Translations under genes and position numbers: made by a program
Notes under the pieces: generated by a model
What the model saw: the letters and a program-made list of their open reading frames with translations, nothing else
The model's database searches: none
Told to the model about the DNA's origin: nothing
Assembly: GCA_001598975.1 (NCBI GenBank)
Contig: BBXU01002554.1
Span: 1-12,835, forward strand
DNA from: Parachlorella kessleri
Taxonomy: Eukaryota > Chlorophyta > Trebouxiophyceae > Chlorellales > Chlorellaceae
Length of the DNA stretch: 12,835 bases
Reading direction: 5' to 3'
Shown: positions 1-7,243 of the stretch, one piece after another
Position numbering within the stretch: position 1 is the stretch's first letter
Layout of the letters: every line of letters begins with the position of its first letter

Positions 1-764
1 GGGGGGGGGGGGCAGGGAAGCCACCGCCTCCACGCCGCAGTCGCTGCTCATAGGTGGGCTGGGTGTGTGGGTTTTGTTGCTTTGCTCTCTTTATTAGGGG
101 TTGCAGAGAGCGTAGGCGAGGGGGGCCCAGCCTGGGAAGGCACGCCTCCGGGTTGCAGGCGCTGCCCACAGGTGGAAATTGTGTCGGTGGTTGTTTGGGT
201 AGCAAGGGCTGTACGAGGGGGAGCCGGCCAACAGAGCCTCTGCAACATAGTCGTTTCTGACCAATGGGTGTCCAGGCGGAGAGCAGTGACAGTAGCAGTG
301 GGGTGACCATGCTTTGATGGGGTGCGGCGGTCAGGGAAGGTGCCGCGGTCGCAGCTTCCACAGATTGGGGCTGCGTATGAGTGAAGGGTTGTGACAGATG
401 TCCTGTGGATTGCATCTTTATACTTCATGTTTGGCAGATGAGGGCGGGCGCAGCGGGAAGCCCCCCCTCCTCCCCTCCCATTCCGGCTGCTGTTTGCGAA
501 TTGTTTCGCTTGCCGCATGCACAGTGCGGCCCTCCCTTTTACAGGTGGAAGTGGGCAGTCTGCGTCAGGCTGAACAGGCAAATCAGCTTGGGCATCCACA
601 TGTCCCACGCCCCGCTCGCCCTCTCGTACCCCGCCTCGGCTATTGTCGACTTCGGGTGTTTTCTGCTGCGTGCAGGCATACACCTGTTTCTGGAAAACCT
701 GAACATCACCTTGCTGCTCTCAGCCATGCACCTGTTCCCTAAGAACCTGTTCCTCACCCTGCAG
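1..764 (+). other. Presumed last intron of the ABCE1/RLI gene; no exon recognised
   Basis: The terminal exon of an ABCE1-like gene begins at 765, so this upstream stretch is presumably intron. I searched it for the exon that should come before it (the end of the second ATP-binding cassette, leading into the conserved glycine-methionine of the C-terminal tail) and found none on either strand. It starts with twelve G residues. A 15-bp word (CCTGGGAAGGCACGC, near 132-146) recurs inside an intron of the minus-strand gene near 3549-3563, so there is some dispersed similarity. The open frames that cross it are proline-, arginine- and cysteine-rich with no recognisable domain. Confidence 0.5.
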
Positions 765-804
765 GCATGAACCTGTTCCTGAAGAACCTGAACATCACCT
801 TCCG
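671..804 (+). repeat. Three tandem copies of the ABCE1 last-exon start, each with splice-acceptor-like sequence
   Basis: The start of the true last exon (acceptor CAG at 762-764, then GCATGAACCTGTTCCTGAAG) has a close upstream copy at 671-712, where TGCAGGCATACACCTG continues into the same AACCTGAACATCACCTT. A weaker, partial copy lies at 721-760 (GCACCTGTTCCCTAAGAACC). The first and third copies are 89 bp apart. The first copy keeps an intact CAG acceptor at 673-675 in the same phase, and its reading frame stays open for 30 codons until TGA at 768-770. Splicing there would replace the conserved C-terminus. Confidence 0.75.
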
Positions 805-904
805 CCGCGACCCCACCAACTACCGGCCGCGCATCAACAAGAAGGACTCCACCAAGGACAGGGAGCAGAAGCTGGCGGGGACGTACTACTACCTGGAGGA
901 CTGA
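765..904 (+). CDS. ABCE1: ABCE1/RLI ribosome-recycling ATPase, terminal exon only (5' truncated by window)
   Basis: This is the final exon of an ABCE1 (RNase L inhibitor, RLI1) homologue, a soluble iron-sulphur ABC ATPase that splits ribosomal subunits after termination. Only the last 45 residues are here. After the acceptor at 764, two bases (GC) complete a split glycine codon, followed by [16 protein letters not shown], then NYRPRINK, and finally AGTYYYLED and TGA at 902-904. The run ITFRRDPxNYRPRIN and the aromatic-acidic end are diagnostic of the eukaryotic ABCE1 C-terminus, which I recalled rather than aligned. The cassettes and iron-sulphur domain must lie upstream of the window. The exon is directly followed by tandem copies of its own tail. 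Function is confident from this motif alone; splicing is inferred. Confidence 0.88.
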
Positions 905-1310
905 TTAGTCAGCTGCTCCGGAGGGTTAGTCAACAAGAAGGACTCCACCAAGGACAGGGAGCAGAGGCTGGCGGGGACGTACTACTACCTGGAGGACTGA
1001 TTAGTCAGCTGCTCCGGAGGGTTAGTCAACAAGAAGGATTCCACCAAGGACAGGGAGCAGAAGCTGGCGGGGACGTACTACTACCTGGAGGACTGATCAG
1101 TCGGCTGCTGCCTGGAGGATTAGTGTCAACAATGGGGACTCCACTAACGATAAGGAGCAGAAGTTGGCGGGGCCGTATGGCACTCTGGAGGACTGCTTAG
1201 TCAGCTACTGTCCAGGGGGTTAGGCAACAGTATGGAGTCCACCAAGGACAGGGAGCAGAGGCTTGCGGAGGCAAATGGCCACCTGGAGGACTGGTTGGTC
1301 GCCTGGGGGG
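835..1310 (+). repeat. Five-copy ~96-bp tandem array made from the ABCE1 3' coding end, stop codon and trailer
   Basis: Copies start at CAACA near 835 (the functional coding copy), 931, 1027, 1127 and 1225, giving spacings of 96, 96, 100 and 98 bp. Each unit contains the last 22 codons ([11 protein letters not shown] ... YYYLED), the stop and about 27 bp of trailer (TTAGTCAGCTGCTCCGGAGG). Copies 2 and 3 differ from the coding copy by about one substitution each within the coding part and keep a fully open frame ending in TGA at 998-1000 and 1094-1096. Copies 4 and 5 have many substitutions and no longer encode the tail. Because 96 is a multiple of three, copies 2 and 3 are in frame with the gene beyond its stop. 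The array probably lies in the 3' UTR. Confidence 0.9.
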
Positions 1311-2497
1311 CCCGTGAGCTGGCCTAGGGGCTAGGGTCGTCAGCTGGGAGGACGTCTGCGTGTCCTGTGAGCATGGCTGGTGGTGGGGCTGTGGGCCTGG
1401 TGGCTCTGCCAGCCCCTGGGTATATGAAACTCAGACAAGAGGAGCAATGTCCCACAGCAGGGGCTGCTAGCTAGCTGGGTGTGCGGCTGGGGTGAAGGTG
1501 TGCCAGGCAAGTGCTTGGTCATTCAGCGGTGTGGGTTTGCGGCATGAGCGGCAATGCGCATGTTTGTCGGGCTGCATGTGGGGGTTCGGTTTTGCATGCC
1601 CCGGTGGCCCACTGATCTGAGGAGGTGAAGTTGTTGGTTGGGAGTTGTTAGGTAGGTTGGACCAGAGGGACTGCATGTTCGCTGGTTTGTAAGATTTGGA
1701 GAGCTTGGGGCTGCCAGGCCTCTGCTGGCCTGCTGCTCAAGCTTGAAGAGCTCGGTAGTAACAGGATGCCTGGGACTGGTGCAGCCATGGGTCCCTTGCA
1801 TGGAAGTGATGGGGATGGGGTTTCAGAGAAGCAACCCCTTGGTAGCTAAGCATCTGGTAGGGCCTAGTATCGAACCGGCTGGGTGTTAGCCGAAAGTGTT
1901 GGGCTGGAATGGTGTTAAGGTGTTGGCCCAGGCATGGATTGCCTTAGGATGCTGGTCCGCCAGAGGTTGTCTGTTTGCTGGGCGTAAGCCTGTGGAGTGC
2001 TGGCTCCAGACAGAGGTCGTAATCACCATGGTCTGCAAAAATTGTGCAACCCTCATGTGCACCTGCAAAAATGGTGCACACTGGTTGCACTGGCGGGTGC
2101 ACAGGAGGTGGTATTGTGCAGGACAGCTTGACAGGATGTTGGAGAAGACACTGGAAGCCCTAAGAGCCAACATCCGGTTATTTTGATTATAGGGCCTTTC
2201 ATCAACCGGGTGATACCAGTCCAGGCAGAGGCTGTACACCCAGGGTACTGGTGTGCCAGCGGCAGGCTAGGTGTTCTCTGCGTGGAGGCCGCCCAAGTGC
2301 GTCTCCCGCCCGGGCGGTTGCTGGCGTCAGAGCCATAACATGATCCCCCGTGGGTGTCCTGGTCAGAGGCACGCATAAAGCTCAGACCTCAGGCAGAACA
2401 CAAAGCAGACCTGCATTCAGCCCAGCCCTTGTACACCTATATCCTATCTCCACGCTGTTTGCCCTACCTGCCACCCTTACTAAAACCCCTACCAGCT
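1311..2497. other. Intergenic stretch without a recognisable gene
   Basis: Between the end of the ABCE1 tail array and the 3' end of the minus-strand DUF3455-like gene I recognise no exon, RNA gene or mobile element. Open frames here (for example 1896-2186 plus and 1886-2239 minus) overlap on opposite strands, lack domain patterns and are rich in Cys, Trp and His, as expected from chance translation. A TGTAA pentamer, the usual green-algal polyadenylation signal, lies at 1688-1692 on the plus strand. It could end the ABCE1 transcript, but it is nearly 800 bp past the stop, so this is weak. A short tandem duplication at 2034-2079 is listed separately. Confidence 0.5.
2034..2079. repeat. Short tandem duplication, 30-bp spacing
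   Basis: The word TGCAAAAATTGTGCA at 2034-2048 is repeated as TGCAAAAATGGTGCA at 2064-2078 with one mismatch and a 30-bp offset. Further GTGCAC and GGTTGCAC words follow to about 2102. It looks like a small local slippage duplication; no function is evident. Confidence 0.6.
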
Positions 2498-2502
2498 TTA
2501 CA
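2498..2502 (-). terminator. Candidate polyadenylation signal (TGTAA) of the DUF3455-like gene
   Basis: TGTAA on the minus strand (TTACA on plus) lies about 120 bases past the stop codon of the minus-strand gene that ends at 2623. TGTAA is the usual polyadenylation signal in chlorophyte algae. Distance and orientation fit, but a pentamer can occur by chance. Confidence 0.35.
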
Positions 2503-2622
2503 TCACCAGATGTGCAATATGCAAGGCTGGCGGTGACCCTTCCCACCTACCAGGCAGTTGCCAAGCCTCACTACAACTACATCTCAACTGGCTGCTATCA
2601 CGCTCACTACTGCCACTGGCCG

Positions 2623-4335
2623 TCAGCAGGTGTAAAACACAAACTTGGCTGTCACTGGCAGCTGCGTTGGCCAGCCTTCCGGGAGCCCTGCATCCTCACT
2701 AGTGATATTGCCGCTGGCGGCCCATGCAGAGCAGCTCGCCAGCAGTTCTACAGGGATCGGCTGGACAGCACGGTCAGTCCTGCAGCAGGGGGATGGTGGA
2801 GGGTAGTCGAGATCGCACGAGACCCCCATTCCGCATTCCTCATGGGACCAGAGCAGCCAGCCAGCCAGCAAGACCCCAAACACTGGCTGGATAACCCACT
2901 GCCGCCCCCCGGCAAACATCCGATGCACTACTCGTATGGTAGCACAGTACAGCCTGTAGGGAAAGCGCAGCACAGCACAGCCTGTAGAGCGTGCATGGCA
3001 CATGGAGCAGGCTTGCATGACTGCCACAGTAGCTGTGGGGTGTGAGCGCACACACCTGGGTGGGGCCGTTTGGCTGGGTGGGTGGGAGGCACCTCAGCCC
3101 AAACCTGCTTAGTCCTCAGCCCCGAAAGGCATATACAGGACACAAGTGTTCAAGAACAGCTATGGATTCGGCTTTTGGACAGCAAAAGGGTGCCATCCAG
3201 CTGGCAGACAGCAGCAAACTTGGCTCTGTACTCACATTGTATACAGGTATATGGGTGGGAGGCCCGGGATGGGTGTGCTGTCCGAGAGTGACATGGCGAG
3301 GCGGATCCCGTTGCCAGGGCCAGGCTGGTTGGGGCTAACCACAGCCAGGGAGGAGTTGTCCAGTGAATCCCGTTCGTAGGTGGCAATGGGCGTCCCGGTG
3401 AATTGGTCCAGGACAGAGAAGTCATACACTGCAGGGCACAGAACCGCAGGAAGCCAGACATAAGGGCAGAAGTGATGACGCAAGTGACCTTTTCCGCAGG
3501 TTGCGGGACCTGCCGCACCCCTAAGAAACGGAGTGGAGGTTGCAGCCGCCTGGGAAGGCACGCAGCCGTGCCAGGCGCGGCATGGACCAGGTCAGCACCC
3601 AGCACAGCATGCAGGCCTTCCACGCAAAGCATGTCGCAGTGCGCACAAACTGAAGAGGAGGCGTGCAGGCAGGGCAAGCGTCCTGCCGGCACGGCCTGGA
3701 GCACAGCGCTACTCACAGAAAGCGCGCTGGCCGGGGTAGCGCAGACGCATGGAGTACTGGGGACCCCTCAGGTCGCCATTCAGCCCTGTTGTGACTGGGT
3801 CGCCGCTCTCGTCGCAGTCGTAGCTATATTGCCCTTGGACTGCAGCACAGCACCTGGCAAGGCTAGAATTGGCGTGGGATAGAAGATCGTATGTTGAGCG
3901 TGCCTGGCGCAGTGCTCTGCAAATGGGGAAGCGGGGGAACTGGGCTGGCCCTGCTCCGCAATCCTACAGACTACATGCCAGCTGACATGACTGCTGGCAT
4001 TGCCTTCATGGCCGTGCCAGGGCGCAAAAGCAAGAACACGCTTCTGCGACGGCTACTCACACACAAAATCCAGTACGGGCCGCATGGGAGGGGCAACCAG
4101 CTTGTCAGGCGGCAGCACGCCGCAGGCTTTCTCTGAATCTGCAGCCAGCTTTTGAAGGGCCTCACCAAGGAGGCAGGCCTTGGCCTCTAGGTGGGGTCTG
4201 CAAGCACAAGGATCTTTCTAGGGTATCAGCATGTCCTGTCCTTCAGGTACCTGAGAGTGGCATCTGATCAGACTGACTGAAGGCAGTGGGCAGCTCGAAC
4301 AGGGCTATTAGCAGGCAGGCAAGCAGCTGGCGCAT
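2623..4335 (-). CDS. Secreted DUF3455-family-like protein, six exons
   Basis: Spliced model (minus): 4335-4251, 4186-4061, 3839-3717, 3428-3236, 2953-2900, 2779-2623; 738 nt, 245 residues, all junction phases consistent. Donors are GTGAGT three times, plus GTACCT and GTGGGT; acceptors are CAG, except CTAG for exon 2. Exon 1 encodes a signal peptide (MRQLLACLLIALFELPTAFS), so the product should be secreted. Features shared with recalled DUF3455 (PF11937) proteins, in order: PVLDFVFQGQYSYDC (about 65-79), FLYDFSVLDQFTGTP (about 110-125), VVHRMFAGGRQ (about 183-194), a lone Cys near 210, and the terminal PVTAKFVFYTC. These match the family's hydrophobic-G-x-Y-x-C, L-x-D-x-GTP, VHR-x-x-x-GG and Y-TA-x-Y-x-FY patterns. 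NSS and NIT glycosylation sequons are present. The family's biochemical role is unknown. An alternative exon-2 start at 4197 would break the frame. Confidence 0.7.
2938..2987 (-). repeat. Duplicated splice acceptor before exon 5 of the DUF3455-like gene
   Basis: On the minus strand TACAGGCTGTGCTGTGCTGC (from 2986 down) recurs as TACAGGCTGTACTGTGCTAC (from 2958 down), 28 bases apart and differing at two positions. Both copies carry a CTACAG|GCTGT acceptor. The downstream acceptor (exon start 2953) gives the phase that leads into the conserved VVHR segment. The upstream one would add 28 nt and shift the frame. Confidence 0.7.
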
Positions 4336-4744
4336 GATGACGCACGGCAAACTCGACCAGACTTGCAAGATTCAATTGATGTCAGTTTATATGTGCTGGG
4401 TACCCAGATGTGAAGTGGGGCCTGGGACAAGCACCCAGAGCTCCATGCTTGGTTGCACAATCACGCCTACTCATGAGCTACTCATGGAGCTACTCATGGG
4501 CAGTCAGGACCGCAGATAACCTTGGACTGTGCTATAGCCCGTGAATATCTGGTCTCTCTAAGGAAAAACTGTCTTCACAAGTTTGCAAGCTCAACTGACT
4601 GTTAGTCCTGCTGAGCATCGAAGGCCAACATAGCTCTGAACACATAGGCCAGCACACGTAGCTAGTTTTGGTGCACCACCTGCCTCCTAAAGGACCCACA
4701 GCACTTGGGCAGTCCTTAGTTGCCTAGCCAGACTCCGCCCTGAT
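4336..4744. promoter_or_regulatory. Divergent promoter region between the DUF3455-like and LRR genes
   Basis: About 409 bp separate two start codons pointing away from each other. On the minus strand TATAAA (4391-4386) lies about 51 bases before the DUF3455-like ATG at 4335 and is a plausible TATA box. I see no clear TATA box for the LRR gene. At 4468-4498 the word TACTCATG occurs three times at 11- and 12-bp spacing (4468, 4479, 4491), roughly one helical turn, which could be a factor-binding cluster or simple slippage. Confidence 0.45.
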
Positions 4745-6658
4745 ATGAGGCATTGCACCCCGCTCCTCCTGGCAGCAGCCCTCCTTGCAACTGCCGTCCT
4801 GCAAAGTGGGCAGGCAGCAGCCAGTCCCTTGGATGCCGATCTGCTGCTAGGTTGGAAAGGCTCCCTGGAGAACAATGACACTGTGCTGCACTCGTGGGTG
4901 CCGGGCACAGCCCCATGTGACGACCCGCAGTGGTGGGAAGGCATCATGTGCATAGATGGCAACGTCACCGCGCTGTGAGTTGAGTTACACACTTGGAATG
5001 TTGGTGTTGGATGGGCACAATGGTCTGTAGGGCTCTCTGGGTGCCAGCCAGAAGCCTCTACCCAGGTCAAGAATGGCCCGCCAGACATATTTATCTCGCC
5101 GTGTCCTGCCAGCCGTCCCATATCAGCTTACACTTTTTTCATTTTAGTCATGATGCTGCAGGCTTGTGGGCAGCATGGGCCTGCTTGGTGCGCTTCCCAC
5201 CTCACCCCTTCCTCCCAGCCTTGCAAACCTCCACTTGTATAACAACTCCCTCTCTGGCAGCCTGGATCTGGCCAGCGTGCCTGACGGCATCCAGGCTGTC
5301 AACCTGGCTGGCAACGCTTTGAATGGCAGCATCCCAGCCGAAATGAGCCTCCCAGACTCCCTACTGCAGCTGAGCCTGTAAGTGGGCATGCATTCCGGGC
5401 GCATGCTGACAGCGTGCTGCAAACTGACATGGGAGCATGCAGCATGGCCACCATGCAAGCTTCGCCGACATAGCAGGCTGGGAGCATGCCGGGCTCGCAG
5501 CGGGGCCGCAGGGAAGATAGCATGCTTGTCGTCAGCCACTGGTCCACTGAATGGCATGACATGCTAACGAGCGGCATGCTTGTTACCCTCGAATTGTCCA
5601 TGCCGCAGGTCTGGTAATGCCCTCACAGGCACCATCCCAGCCACCCTCCAGCTCCCAGCCAACCTGCAATACCTCTTCCTAGCCAACAACTCGCTGTCTG
5701 GCGAGCTGCCCACCTACCTCCAGCTGCCACCCACCCTTCTCGGGCTGGACCTATTCAACAACCGGCTGTCGGGCGGCATCCCGCCCAACCTAACGGAGTG
5801 GCTGCCAGAGGGGTTGTACTATCTAGACCTTCATGGCAACTCCCTGACAGGTCAGGGGTCAGTGCCCTGGGCGTCTCCTTGACCCATGCTCCTGGCTGGT
5901 ATCCTGTGGTTCTCCTTAGGGCACGGCTGCGGCTGCGCCCTTGAGGCCTGGGCGGCTTACTGACTATTCTTGCAGTGCCCCTGGGATGCCCCTGGCCGGG
6001 ATAGGCGTAGGGGTCCAGCTGTACAACTGCCAAGCACATGTGCGTGCCGCCATGGGGGCCTACGGGGAGCAATGAACGTGGCCAGGTGCAAGAGGTGACA
6101 ATCTCGTGGACAATTCGTAAAGCAGTCATTGGACCAGGTTGGGGACATCGAGAGAAGCAACCCATGTGCTTGCATTACTGATCTGCAGGGCCCCTGCCGC
6201 CACTTAATAACACCAATGCCAATATCTATGTGCAGCCTGGCAACAGCTTCTGTGGGCAGGTATGCCAGCCGTGGTACCTCTCTCATTTGGTGATGGAACC
6301 TAGCGGTCGTATTTGACCTGCGTCTTACTAGGGCGTGCCTGCGGTTCCATGCAACGTGAACGAAATGTGTCTACTGTGAGCTGCTTGCATTGGCGCATGG
6401 TCGGCTCAGTCATGTTGCTCCATGCTTGACAGGCACTCTAGACCGCTGGTTGCCTGTCTGCCTGGGTCAATGCATCCGTCCAGCCCACCCTTTGGTGATG
6501 GTGGGAGAGAATTGTGAACAGAGGAGAGGTACGGGTAAACTCTTGATCAGTGTTCAAATTGCCATGCAACGCATGCTGTGCAGGTGGGCAGCCCTGGTTA
6601 CTACGTGTACAACCCAGTGGGACAGTCTACCGATGTCACGGACCTTCCACCGTGCTAA
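4745..6658 (+). CDS. Secreted plant-type leucine-rich-repeat protein, six exons
   Basis: Spliced model: 4745-4974, 5162-5377, 5609-5850, 6189-6259, 6332-6355, 6584-6658; 858 nt, 285 residues. Exon 1 encodes a signal peptide (hydrophobic LLLAAALLATAVL) and an LRR N-terminal cap (LLLGWKGSL, then W and C, then WWEGIMC and VTAL). About six plant extracellular-type repeats follow (LxxLxLxxNxLxGxIP): LHLYNNSLSGSL, VNLAGNALNGSIP, LSLSGNALTGTIP, LFLANNSLSGELP, LDLFNNRLSGGIP and LDLHGNSLTGPLP. Repeats join precisely across the introns. A C-terminal cap with FCGQGVPAVPC ends the LRR domain. There is no transmembrane segment or kinase domain, so it is probably an apoplastic or cell-wall protein; its ligand is unknown. 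The last junction is the least sure: donor GTGAAC at 6356 leads to an ending DVTDLPPC, whereas read-through would stop at 6379 after NEMCLL. Confidence 0.82.
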
Positions 6659-7243
6659 GACACATGGACACTTATAATGTGGCTGTGCTGCCGACGTGAT
6701 GCATGGCGTCTAAGAAATACATATTGAAGTGGTTGCAGTGCATGTAGCAGGCTCACGAGTGACGGGTCCCAATATGTGCTAACCTGCAGAACAGCCATTT
6801 GGCCATGATAGCAAGATGATATTATTCTGGTAACACACTAGGAGTCCCAGAGGTGGCAGGTGTTATGCTGGAAATCTGTGCTAGTTAGGGAACTTTGGCA
6901 GACTTATATAGCGCGCCAATGTGTTCATGCTACAGGCGTGGCCCAAGACACGCTCTATCCATGTCTGTAAGTACTCAGCAAGGAGCACCCCGCCTGCTTT
7001 AGGGAACAATGGATTCCTCAGATGCAGATAGCCATGTCATACTCAGCAACTGCTAGCGGGGCCTGCGTGGCACACTGATTGAGCCAGGCATCACACCGGC
7101 CTCTACAAACACTAGATGTCGAGTGGGTGATCCGTCCAGTCATTAACTCAGCGCATGCACCTCTTCCATTTCCCTACGCCATGCCTCAACACCAATAGGT
7201 CAGAACCAAGTCAAATACTGTACTGACAACAAGTACCTCAGTG
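6659..7243. other. Convergent intergenic region between the LRR gene and PEX7
   Basis: This is the shared 3' region of two convergent genes. I recognise no coding sequence. A plus-strand TGTAA at 6966-6970 could be the LRR polyadenylation signal, about 310 bp past its stop. I found no TGTAA for PEX7 on the minus strand within this interval. A 10-bp word (TACTCAGCAA) occurs at about 6971 and 7041. Confidence 0.45.

Noticed and set aside
48..683. 211-codon open frame on the minus strand
   Set aside because: Composition is that of translated GC-rich intron sequence (runs of Pro, Arg, Gly, Thr). There is no domain, and it overlaps several equally long plus-strand frames.
835..1310. Possible CRISPR-like array
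   Set aside because: The units are contiguous copies of a gene's coding end without unique spacers, and the context is a spliced eukaryotic gene.
1866..1885. GGTTCGATAC on the minus strand, like a tRNA T-arm
   Set aside because: The flanking bases do not form a 5-bp T-stem, and no acceptor or anticodon arm is present at the right distance.
1886..2239. Overlapping 117-codon minus and 96-codon plus frames
   Set aside because: Both strands are open over the same interval, with Cys/Trp/His-rich products and no recognisable family, so chance is the simplest reading.
2350..3045. 231-codon open frame on the plus strand
   Set aside because: It lies antisense to exons 5 and 6 of the DUF3455-like gene, has no domain pattern, and is explained by the coding bias of the other strand plus intron sequence.
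3150..3716. 188-codon minus-strand frame across an intron of the DUF3455-like gene
   Set aside because: It reads exon 4 in the wrong frame and runs through the intron. The spliced model gives the family-like protein.
5976..6005. Extra LRR exon after the CAG at 5975
   Set aside because: It runs into a stop within ten codons. Joining exon 3 directly to 6189 instead completes the LTGPLPPL repeat.
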